Source: Rheinheimera hassiensis (GTDB lineage Bacteria; Pseudomonadota; Gammaproteobacteria; Enterobacterales; Alteromonadaceae). From it: DNA of 64,000 bases. The translations under genes were made by a program, and so were the position numbers. Below the pieces are notes generated by a model. The model ran no database searches, was not told the origin of the DNA, and was given only the letters and a program-made list of their open reading frames with translations. This document shows, piece by piece, positions 36,785 through 43,577 of the stretch. The stretch lies in assembly GCF_022436675.1 (NCBI RefSeq), contig NZ_JAKUJZ010000011.1, forward strand, positions 62,001 through 126,000. The letters are read 5' to 3'. Positions within the stretch are counted from its first letter, which is position 1; the number at the start of each line of letters is the position of its first letter.

Positions 36785-37540
36785 TTATGTATTGTTGCTG
36801 GGTAGGTATTGCAGCAGCCGGTCGGTTTCAGCTTTTACCACTTCGTAGCATTCGCAGCTTAGTTGTTCCAGTTTAGGCCGGTTGATAACCACGATATGAC
36901 CACGGCTGTAGTCAATAACGCCTTGTTTTTGCAAGCGGCCGGCCGCTTCGGTTACGCCTTCACGGCGCACGCCAAGCATATTGGCTATCAGCTCTTGTGT
37001 CATCACCAGGTGATTGTCTTTTAACCTGTCCAGCGACAGCAATAACCAACGGCATAATTGCTGATCAATACTATGGTGGCGGTTACATACCGCGGTTTGC
37101 GCCATTTGTGTCAGTAACGCCTGCGAGTAGCGCAACATTAACTGCAGCAGCTCGCCATGGCGGTTAAACTCGTCTTTCATCCGCTGGCCCAGTAACCGGT
37201 AAGCAAAACCGGCACTTTGCACTATGGCGCGGCTGGTGGTGCTTTCGCCGCCCATAAACAGCGCAACGCCAACAAGGCCCTCGTAACCGACTACTGAAAT
37301 TTCAGCCGAGGCGCCATTTTCCATGACATACAGCAAGGACACTATGCAATTAGTAGGAAAATACACATAGCGCATAACATCGCCAGACTCATACAACACC
37401 TTACCCAGCGGCATTTCAACCAACTCCAGATGCGGAAATAACCGCTGCTGCACATCAGCAGGCGCGGCATTAAGCAAAAGGTTTTGCGTTGGCTGGTTTT
37501 TAACGGTGGCACAGTGTTGCTGTGATGCCTGCAGGGGCAT
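36785..37540 (-). CDS. Crp/Fnr-family transcription regulator (paralog 1)
   Basis: The 251-aa product has a cyclic-nucleotide-binding-like domain (about 25-150; VEMPLGKVLYESGDVMRYVYFP, VVGYEGLVGVALFMGG). The C-terminal HTH is MTQELIANMLGVRREGVTEAAGRLQKQG, followed by IDYSRGHIVVINRPKLEQLSCECY. It belongs to the Crp/Fnr branch often found as tandem paralogs and has no obvious Fe-S cysteine pattern. It is transcribed toward paralog 2, with operator site 3 between them and operator site 4 before it. It is a strong candidate for the protein that binds the repeated TGTGC-N6-GCACA sites (inference). Confidence 0.9.
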   Translation of the reverse strand: MPLQASQQHCATVKNQPTQNLLLNAAPADVQQRLFPHLELVEMPLGKVLYESGDVMRYVYFPTNCIVSLLYVMENGASAEISVVGYEGLVGVALFMGGESTTSRAIVQSAGFAYRLLGQRMKDEFNRHGELLQLMLRYSQALLTQMAQTAVCNRHHSIDQQLCRWLLLSLDRLKDNHLVMTQELIANMLGVRREGVTEAAGRLQKQGVIDYSRGHIVVINRPKLEQLSCECYEVVKAETDRLLQYLPSNNT

Positions 37541-37599
37541 AACGATGTCCTTATGTTATCAGGAGTGGTTATCAGTATAGTTAAGCAAAATGTCAGCTT

Positions 37600-37615
37600 T
37601 GTGCGTCAGCGAACA
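37600..37615 (-). promoter_or_regulatory. Operator site 4 before Crp/Fnr paralog 1
   Basis: In the gene's direction the site reads TGTTCGCTGACGCACA. The -10-like TATACT on the complement of 37574-37579 is centred 31 bp downstream, and the site ends 59 bp before the start codon. Confidence 0.65.
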
Positions 37616-37632
37616 TAAAATAAAAAGCGGTA

Positions 37633-37944
37633 TTATTTAACCCGCATATCATTTTTTACTGCAGTGACGCCGGTAATTTCACGCGCTACCCGGATGGCGG
37701 TAGTAATATCTTCTGCAGAGCTGACAAAGCCACTTAGTTGTACTACGCCTTTAAACGTTTCGACATTAATTTCGCTGACTTTAAGTGAAGCAGTATTAAA
37801 AATAGCGGCTTTTACCTTAGTGGTGATTACGGTGTCGTCTACATATTCACCGGTGCCAGCCCGGGTAGCAGTGGCGCCGCAGCCTGCTAATGTCAGGCTG
37901 AATAAGCCTACTAACAAAATGGCGCAAATACTTTGCTTTTTCAT
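37633..37944 (-). CDS. BON-domain lipoprotein
   Basis: This 103-aa protein has a type II signal peptide with lipobox LAGC (Cys22) and one BON domain (about 36-103; DDTVITTKVKAAIF, VQLSGFVSSAEDITTAIRVA, GVTAVKNDMRVK). It would be anchored to a membrane facing the periplasm and resembles single-domain OsmY relatives. Its promoter carries the perfect palindromic operator (site 5), shared divergently with the PRC-barrel gene region. Confidence 0.88.
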   Translation of the reverse strand: MKKQSICAILLVGLFSLTLAGCGATATRAGTGEYVDDTVITTKVKAAIFNTASLKVSEINVETFKGVVQLSGFVSSAEDITTAIRVAREITGVTAVKNDMRVK

Positions 37945-38015
37945 GATGTATGTCCTGTTTTTTGGGGGAATGGGGTTTTTACCGCTGAACGTTACGCGTT
38001 AATAAGCCAAAACTC

Positions 38016-38031
38016 TGTGCGCTAGCGCACA
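38016..38031 (-). promoter_or_regulatory. Operator site 5, perfect 16-bp palindrome before the BON lipoprotein
   Basis: TGTGCGCTAGCGCACA is fully self-complementary, and flanking CTCTGT (38013-38018) and ACAGAG (38033-38038) extend the dyad. The TGTGC-N6-GCACA layout has Crp/Fnr half-site spacing. TAACGT on the complement of 37989-37994 is centred 32 bp downstream as a -10 for the BON gene. Confidence 0.8.
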
Positions 38032-38050
38032 AACAGAGCTGTATTTGTTT

Positions 38051-38066
38051 GGTGTTGTACCGCACA
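38051..38066 (+). promoter_or_regulatory. Operator site 6 before the PRC-barrel gene
   Basis: GGTGTTGTACCGCACA keeps the GCACA half next to the gene; the outer half is weak. TATGCT at 38088-38093 is centred 32 bp downstream as a -10, and the site ends 85 bp before the start codon. Confidence 0.55.
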
Positions 38067-38151
38067 GAGCTGACCTTGTTGTTGCGTTATGCTTTGCCCA
38101 ACATGCGGCAACACTCTCGTTTGGCTGCAGGTTTTCAGGCAGGAGCGACAT

Positions 38152-38571
38152 ATGAACTACGAAATGCGTGACACTTTTGGTATGTATAAAGGCACTTTGA
38201 ATGGGCCCGGCCCGCAACTGATGGGCGCCAATACCCTGGTAGGTAACGATGTTTACAACCACAAGGAAGAGAGCCTGGGCGACATTAAAGAAATTATGCT
38301 TGATGTTGGCAATGGCAAAGTCAGCTATGCCGTGCTGTCGTTTGGTGCCTTTTTAGGCATGGGCGAAAAGCTGTTTGCTGTGCCGTGGAGTGCGCTGACA
38401 CTGGATACAGAAAACAAACGCTTTGTCTTAAACATAGAAAAAGACCGCCTACGTGAAGCTCCGGGTTTTGACAAAAATAAATGGCCAAATATGGCAGATA
38501 AAGCCTGGGCAAAACATGTAGATACCTACTATGCCACAAAGCAGCCGGACAATTTTCCCGACTCAGTGTAA
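38152..38571 (+). CDS. PRC-barrel domain protein
   Basis: The start at 38152 is preferred because AGGAG lies 6 bases before it; an upstream in-frame start would add 21 residues lacking a ribosome site. The 139-aa protein has a PRC-barrel (about 24-100; LVGNDVYNHKEESLGDIKEIMLD, KVSYAVLSFGAFLGMGEKLFAVPWSAL) and a polar C-terminus. It has no signal peptide. Such proteins are common near BON and OmpA-type stress genes, and their molecular role is unknown. It is followed by a terminator at 38585-38608. Confidence 0.88.
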   Translation: MNYEMRDTFGMYKGTLNGPGPQLMGANTLVGNDVYNHKEESLGDIKEIMLDVGNGKVSYAVLSFGAFLGMGEKLFAVPWSALTLDTENKRFVLNIEKDRLREAPGFDKNKWPNMADKAWAKHVDTYYATKQPDNFPDSV

Positions 38572-38584
38572 TAACACTCACCAG

Positions 38585-38608
38585 GCCCGTTAATACAAAC
38601 GGGCTTTT
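38585..38608 (+). terminator. Intrinsic terminator of the PRC-barrel gene
   Basis: GCCCGTT (38585-38591) pairs with AACGGGC (38598-38604), then TTTT. Confidence 0.8.
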
Positions 38609-38617
38609 ATCTGGCTA

Positions 38618-38633
38618 TGTGGTGTAGCGCACA
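38618..38633 (+). promoter_or_regulatory. Operator site 7 with near-consensus -10 before the 48-aa membrane protein
   Basis: TGTGGTGTAGCGCACA is followed by a perfect TATAAT at 38656-38661, centred 33 bp downstream. A transcription start near 38668 would put the operator centre at about -42, the class II activator position. The site ends 61 bp before the start codon. Confidence 0.7.
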
Positions 38634-38694
38634 TACAGCATTAAAAGCCGCGCGATATAATAAAGCCCTTTTCATAATTTACAGGTAAGTTGCT

Positions 38695-38841
38695 ATGTTA
38701 GAAACAATTATTGTGCTGCTGGTTATTCTTTGGGCGTTGGGGCTGGTATCTTCTTATACCATGGGTGGTTTTATCCATATTTTGCTGGTTGTTGCCCTGG
38801 TTGTGGTAGCAATACGCTTGATCCGCGGCCGCAGGATCTGA
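38695..38841 (+). CDS. Small membrane protein of the lmo0937/DUF5670-like type, 48 aa
   Basis: This short gene encodes MLETIIVLLVILWALGLV and so on, ending IRLIRGRRI. Two hydrophobic segments (about 3-20 and 24-42) flank a SSYTMGGFIHILL turn, the hallmark of the tiny lmo0937-type membrane proteins that often sit in stress clusters. The ribosome site is AGGTAA about 8 bases before the ATG. It lies behind operator site 7 with a consensus TATAAT and 27 bp before the degenerate GGDEF gene, so the two are probably one transcript. The function of the family is unknown. Confidence 0.82.
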   Translation: MLETIIVLLVILWALGLVSSYTMGGFIHILLVVALVVVAIRLIRGRRI

Positions 38842-38868
38842 CATTTGCACAGCTGGGCAGGGGGCTTT

Positions 38869-39528
38869 ATGCAACATAAACTCAGTGTAGTAACGCAGAT
38901 TTACGGTGCCTTGCCCTCAACACAAAAAATATTGCTATCGCCAAGGCGCAGCTATGCCGAGTTGCAGCAAGCCCTGCAGCGGGCTGAAAGTATTACCGAG
39001 CGTACCTTGTGCGAACTGCTGGCGCTGCAACAAAGCCAGTTGTTGGGTACTAAGGCTGAAGCAACTGATAAACTGCAAATACAGCCACAGCTGAGTTACA
39101 TGATTAAGCAGGCTCAGCGCAATGGCAGCAGTTTTGCCGTGTTGTTTGTGCAACTGGATCATTATAAAAATATTTATGACGGCCACGGTGCTGTAGTGGC
39201 TAAACAGGTTAGCGAAGCAGCTCTGGCGCGTATGGTAGCGACACTGCGCGATTGTGACAGTATTAGCCAGCAGGCGGATGATCAATTTTTACTGCTGATA
39301 ACCGATGTGTCACGTATTTATGATGCCGTGCTGGTAGCAGAAAAGCTAAAACAGAAGTTGTCGATATTACACGGCGTATCTGTGCTGCCGCTTCCAATCA
39401 CTGTCAGCATTGGTATCAGCCGTTTTCCGCAAGATGGTAACGACGCCGGCTTACTGATAGAAAGAGCCGCCGCAGCGCTGCTGCATGCGCAAAACCGGGG
39501 CGGTAATCAGTTTTCGTTATTGCGTTAA
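38869..39528 (+). CDS. Degenerate GGDEF protein with retained I-site, possible c-di-GMP sensor
   Basis: The ATG at 38869 has AGGGGG about 5 bases upstream and gives 219 residues; an upstream TTG is possible but less likely. The fold of a GGDEF domain is visible from IQPQLSYMIKQAQRNGSSFAVLFVQLD onward. The catalytic loop reads ADDQF at 136-140 instead of GGDEF, so cyclase activity is very unlikely. The I-site RxxD survives as RDCD at 127-130 with the correct five-residue gap, which would allow c-di-GMP binding. The N-terminal 70 residues are helical. It is probably co-transcribed with the 48-aa membrane protein. The sensor role is inference. Confidence 0.78.
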   Translation: MQHKLSVVTQIYGALPSTQKILLSPRRSYAELQQALQRAESITERTLCELLALQQSQLLGTKAEATDKLQIQPQLSYMIKQAQRNGSSFAVLFVQLDHYKNIYDGHGAVVAKQVSEAALARMVATLRDCDSISQQADDQFLLLITDVSRIYDAVLVAEKLKQKLSILHGVSVLPLPITVSIGISRFPQDGNDAGLLIERAAAALLHAQNRGGNQFSLLR

Positions 39529-39564
39529 AGCAAACTAGCTGTAAAAATCTGATAAGTAAACTAA

Positions 39565-39582
39565 GGGGCCCGGCTGGGCCCC
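39565..39582. repeat. GC-rich hairpin between convergent genes
   Basis: GGGGCCC (39565-39571) pairs perfectly with GGGCCCC (39576-39582) between the ends of the GGDEF-like and S9 peptidase genes. It has no T-run, so it is at most a weak bidirectional terminator. Confidence 0.45.
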
Positions 39583-39592
39583 TGTGACGGTG

Positions 39593-41512
39593 TTACAGGT
39601 ATTGCTGCAGAAACTTCAGATAAGCCTGCTGGGCAGTAATGCGGTTGCTCTTTTTCAAAAAGCCGTGGCCTTCGTCCGGAAACAGCACATATTCTACCGG
39701 TACGTTGTTAGCACGAATGGCGGCGACCATTTCATCGCTTTCTACCTGCAGTACCCGTGGATCGTTGGCGCCTTGTACTACCAGCACCGGTTTTTTCACT
39801 TTATCACCGTGGAACAATGGTGAAATACGACGCAGGCGTTCGCCGTCTACCGCCGGATCGCCAAGCTCCGCATATAACGATTCACGAAATGCCTCCCACC
39901 AAGGCGGAATGCTTTCCAGCGTGCGTACCCAGTTGGTTACACCAAAAATATTGATGCCCAGCTTAAACTCGTCGGTAAAGGCCATAGCAGCCATAGTAAG
40001 GTAGCCGCCATAGCTGCCGCCCATCACGCCGATGCGATCAGCGGCAACCCAATCGAGGCTTTGCAGATACTTTTTGCCATAGACGATATCTTGTAAATCG
40101 TCTTCGCCGTGGCGTAAATCGTCCAGATGAAAGAAGGTTTTACCATAACCGGACGAGCCGCGGTTATTCACGGCTAACACGGCATAACCCTGGTTTACCA
40201 GATGCTGAATAACCGGGCTGTAGCCGGTACGTGACTGGCCGCCAGGGCCGCCGTGGATCCAAATCAGTGCCGGTACTTTTGCCGTGGCGCTGGCTTGCTT
40301 TGGTTGATACAGCAACGCCGGTATGGCTAAGTCATCAAAGCTGTTGTAGCGCACCACACTGCTTTGCACCAGTTTGGCTTCATCAATGCTGCTGTCCAGT
40401 GCCTGTGTTAAGCGCTGAGCCTGGCCATCACCCAGTTTCCAAACGTATAAATTAGACGGGCTGTTGTCGGCATTGAGGTAAAAACTCAGGTACTGGCTGT
40501 CGGCCGAAAAGGTTACGCCGCGTAAGTCGCCGGCTGGCAATGGCGGTAATTGCAGGCTTTGGCCGCTTTGTTGCTCAGTAATACTGATCAGGGTAGAGGC
40601 ATCGGCATTAATACCCTGTACCTGATATTTGCTGTCGTCACTGAAGTAAATAAAGCTGATATCCCAGTCAGCACGGCTATAGGGGCTGGTTTCGCCATTG
40701 GCCAGACTGTAACTGTAAGCTTCTACAAACTCGCTGTTGCCATCGGTGCCAAACAGCAGAGTGCTGCTATCCGGAGTAAAGCCATACACGTTATGAGAAA
40801 TATTACCGTCGTGCTCTGTTAGTAGCGTGGCGATAGGTTTTTTTGCCTGTAAGTCGATTAAAAACAGGTTGTTATCGGCGTTGTTGCGCTCTTTGCTTAA
40901 TGCCAGATAACGGCCGTTTTTACTAACAGCATCAATGCTGTAACCGTCGTTGTTTTCGTATATCAGTGTGCGGCTGTAGTCGGTAGCGTTGTAGTGATAT
41001 AAATCGAAAAACCGCGCGTCGCGCTCATTGCTGGTAATAAAAAAGCTGTCATCATCATGCCAGCCGGCAAAGGCAGCTTTTAGTTTGTCGCCGGGGGTAA
41101 GGTCACGCACTGTGCCATCAAGTTCGCGCAGATAAATATGGTTTAGCTCGTTACCGCCCTGATCAGCGGTATACAGCAGGCGATCGTCATTCGGAAACCA
41201 GCTAACGGGAAAGGCCGGGTCGCTAACCGACTGCGTTAACGGCTGCCAGTCTTTACCGTCCAGGCTAACCCGGTACAGGTTAAACACGCCGCTTTCGTCG
41301 GACGCGACCAGCAGGGCACTGGCATTATGGTTAATGTCGTTGCCCAGATAGGTTTTAGTGGCAAAAAATTGCTCTGCGCTGTATTGCGGTATCGCGGTAC
41401 TTACACTTGGTTCGGCAGTATTGCCGGTGGGGGCAGCAGGTGGTGGCGCTTTATCGCAGCCAGTTAATATAACCGAGCTTAACAGCAGGGCGAGGGTTAG
41501 ACGCGATAGCAT
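39593..41512 (-). CDS. S9-family (prolyl oligopeptidase-type) peptidase lipoprotein
   Basis: The 639-aa protein is a lipoprotein (lipobox LTGC, Cys19, then a Pro/Ala-rich linker). It has an N-terminal beta-propeller (about 45-370, with repeated DESGVFNLYRVSLDG- and NNLFLIDLQAK-type blades) and a C-terminal alpha/beta-hydrolase domain. The catalytic Ser lies in GVMGGSYGGYLTM near residue 500, Asp in QGANDPRV near 583 and His in DEGHGFLKK near 617. It would cleave peptides in the periplasm or at the outer membrane. The oxyanion segment IWIHGGPGGQ is intact. It is a dipeptidyl-peptidase/acylaminoacyl-peptidase-like member; exact specificity is unknown. Confidence 0.93.
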   Translation of the reverse strand: MLSRLTLALLLSSVILTGCDKAPPPAAPTGNTAEPSVSTAIPQYSAEQFFATKTYLGNDINHNASALLVASDESGVFNLYRVSLDGKDWQPLTQSVSDPAFPVSWFPNDDRLLYTADQGGNELNHIYLRELDGTVRDLTPGDKLKAAFAGWHDDDSFFITSNERDARFFDLYHYNATDYSRTLIYENNDGYSIDAVSKNGRYLALSKERNNADNNLFLIDLQAKKPIATLLTEHDGNISHNVYGFTPDSSTLLFGTDGNSEFVEAYSYSLANGETSPYSRADWDISFIYFSDDSKYQVQGINADASTLISITEQQSGQSLQLPPLPAGDLRGVTFSADSQYLSFYLNADNSPSNLYVWKLGDGQAQRLTQALDSSIDEAKLVQSSVVRYNSFDDLAIPALLYQPKQASATAKVPALIWIHGGPGGQSRTGYSPVIQHLVNQGYAVLAVNNRGSSGYGKTFFHLDDLRHGEDDLQDIVYGKKYLQSLDWVAADRIGVMGGSYGGYLTMAAMAFTDEFKLGINIFGVTNWVRTLESIPPWWEAFRESLYAELGDPAVDGERLRRISPLFHGDKVKKPVLVVQGANDPRVLQVESDEMVAAIRANNVPVEYVLFPDEGHGFLKKSNRITAQQAYLKFLQQYL

Positions 41513-41642
41513 GATAGTGTCCTTATATCAGTGTAAAACACAAAGTCGCGACTGCCTGCTCTGCGACGGCTTATAACGCCGGTGACCGGCAGATGTAACA
41601 AAATTGAGCTAACAAATTTGAGTTAACAAAACTTAGCTAAAG

Positions 41643-41891
41643 CTAGCGTAAAAACTTCTGCACATAAGAGCAGCTGGCCTGCAATTGATACTGCTGTGCT
41701 TTAGCCCACGCCAGGCCATGGCGCACCAACTTTTCTGCCAGGCCTTTGCCCCTGAACGCCGGCGGGACAAAGGTATGATGGAAATTAATATGACTGCCGG
41801 TTAACTGGTAGTCCAGCACGGCCTCAGCGCCATTGAGAGTCATAACAAAACGCTGCTGCTGTGGCTGATGTACAATAGTGGCCTCTGTCAT
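41643..41891 (-). CDS. Small GCN5-related N-acetyltransferase-like protein
   Basis: The 82-aa protein has the minimal GNAT fold of the YidJ/GCN5-related-2 type: AVLDYQLTGSHINFHHTFVPP and the acetyl-CoA loop FRGKGLAEKLVRHGLAWA, ending SCSYVQKFL. These are the usual landmarks of this small family, whose substrates are unknown. It overlaps the upstream small gene by four bases (ATGA), so they form an operon. Confidence 0.85.
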   Translation of the reverse strand: MTEATIVHQPQQQRFVMTLNGAEAVLDYQLTGSHINFHHTFVPPAFRGKGLAEKLVRHGLAWAKAQQYQLQASCSYVQKFLR

Positions 41892-42154
41892 GCGTCTTCT
41901 TCCAGCCAGGGTGTTTGTGGCAATTGTGCCAGATGGGCGGCATAACGTTCTAAATTAAAGCTTTGTTGATGTTCAATCACATCAATCATTTCAGGCGCTA
42001 AGGCGCAGGCGATCAGTTCAACAGCTTCATCGCGGCTGTGGCCGGTCATCCGCAGGCGCATTAAGGTTTCGGTAACTTGTTTCGGGTAATTGTCGGCCAG
42101 CTGGTTTTCTACCACTTCAAACAGCATGGCCTGATCGAGCAGTTCTTCGCTCAT
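41888..42154 (-). CDS. Conserved-looking small protein, function unknown
   Basis: From the ATG at 42154 (GAGG about 5 bases upstream; an ATG at 42181 would add nine residues) the protein has 88 residues, MSEELLDQAMLFEVVENQL at the start. It is acidic and helical, with LRMTGHSRDEAVELIACALAPEMIDVI in the middle. No signal or membrane segment is present and I do not recognise a family with certainty. It is translationally coupled to the GNAT-like gene. Confidence 0.7.
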   Translation of the reverse strand: MSEELLDQAMLFEVVENQLADNYPKQVTETLMRLRMTGHSRDEAVELIACALAPEMIDVIEHQQSFNLERYAAHLAQLPQTPWLEEDA

Positions 42155-42318
42155 AAATGCCTCAGTATTGCTTTTGTGCATTGCATTATAGTTGCGCCAG
42201 TATGGAATATCTGCAGGCGCTTGCCAATCAGCTACGGAAAAAAGCTTGCACCAGATAGTATTTAGCGGTGGCTTTGGCTAAGCTGGGACGCCCTGAATTT
42301 GGATAAAGAACACAATCT

Positions 42319-43560
42319 ATGCAACAGGAAAATTATGGCTGGCGCGGCCGTATGCAGGCGCTTGGCCCCGGTATTTTAATGGCTACGGCGGCTATTGGAG
42401 GCTCGCATCTGGTAGCGTCTACGCAATCGGGGGCTTTATTTGGCTGGCAGCTAGCCTGGCTGATTTTGCTGGTTAATGTGCTGAAGTATCCGTTTTTCCG
42501 TTTTGGTGTTGAATACACGCTAACTCGTAAAGAAAGTCTGCTGGTGGGGTATCAGCGTAAAGGGCGCGGTTATTTTTACAGTTTTATTGTGCTGAATATT
42601 ATTGCTGCCGTGGTCAACACCGCCGGAGTACTGCTGTTAACTGCCAGCCTGTTGCAATATGCGCTGCCGGGTAATTTATCGGTTACCTTATTGTGCTGGG
42701 GCATATTGGCAGCTTGTTTGCTGATTTTGCTGCTGGGCCATTACAAAGCACTGGATAATGTGTCAAAAATTATCATGGTACTGCTGACATTTACCACGCT
42801 GATTGCTGCGGTAATAGCCTGGCACAATGGCGCTCAGGCACCGCAGGGTTATGTTGGCCCTTCGCCCTGGACACTGGCCAGCCTGGGTTTTTTGGTGGCA
42901 CTGATGGGATGGATGCCGGCACCAATCGAAATATCGGCTATCAGCTCGCTGTGGTTAAAGGCCAAACAACGCCATACCCATATCACCCGCGCCCAGGGTT
43001 TGTTTGATTTTAATCTGGGCTATTGGCTTACTGCTGCTCTGGCGCTGGTATTTTTATCTTTAGGGGCATTGGTGCAATACGGCAGTGAGCAGCCGATAGC
43101 GTTGGCAGGCAGTGCTTTTGCTCAGCAACTGATGCATATGTATGCCAGCACTATTGGCGATTGGAGTGCGCCTTTAGTCGCGCTAATTGCGTTTTTATGT
43201 ATGTTTGGTACCACCATTACCGTGCTGGACGGTTACGCCCGTACTTTACATGCCTCTTTTGCCCAACTGGGCTGGATTAAACACCCGGCGGCGCTGAATT
43301 ACTGGCTGATAGTTCAGGCCGCCTGTGGCATGGCAATGATCCTGTTTTTTAAAGCCGCACTGGCGCCTATGTTAACTTTTGCCATGACACTGGCATTTTT
43401 AACCACGCCGGTATTTGCCTGGCTTAACTACAGCCTGATGCGCGGTGACGGTGCCATAGTGCTAAGCTGGCCGCTGCGGCTACTTAGCTGGGCCGGTTTA
43501 TTCTATCTGAGTGGTTTTTCATTGCTGTTTTTAGGCTGGTACAGTGGCTTACTGGGTTAA
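42319..43560 (+). CDS. Nramp-family-like transporter lacking the canonical metal motifs
   Basis: The 413-aa membrane protein has about 11 hydrophobic segments and the Nramp layout (GPGILMATAAIGG at the first helix, ALMGWMPAPIEISAISSLW at the sixth). Canonical Mn/Fe transporters carry DPGN in helix 1 and a MPH-type motif in helix 6. Here these positions read AIGGSH (residues 25-30) and MPAP (199-202). The substrate may therefore not be Mn2+ or Fe2+. The CPA2 antiporter follows after 17 bp, suggesting one transcript. The family is clear; the transported ion is unknown. Confidence 0.85.
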   Translation: MQQENYGWRGRMQALGPGILMATAAIGGSHLVASTQSGALFGWQLAWLILLVNVLKYPFFRFGVEYTLTRKESLLVGYQRKGRGYFYSFIVLNIIAAVVNTAGVLLLTASLLQYALPGNLSVTLLCWGILAACLLILLLGHYKALDNVSKIIMVLLTFTTLIAAVIAWHNGAQAPQGYVGPSPWTLASLGFLVALMGWMPAPIEISAISSLWLKAKQRHTHITRAQGLFDFNLGYWLTAALALVFLSLGALVQYGSEQPIALAGSAFAQQLMHMYASTIGDWSAPLVALIAFLCMFGTTITVLDGYARTLHASFAQLGWIKHPAALNYWLIVQAACGMAMILFFKAALAPMLTFAMTLAFLTTPVFAWLNYSLMRGDGAIVLSWPLRLLSWAGLFYLSGFSLLFLGWYSGLLG

Positions 43561-43577
43561 CTGAAGGGGCTGGCCTA

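Noticed and set aside
41604-41630. Two 13-bp direct repeats (TTGAG-TAACAAA) after the GNAT-like gene
   Set aside because: Only two copies with one mismatch; could be slippage and has no partner elsewhere in the window.
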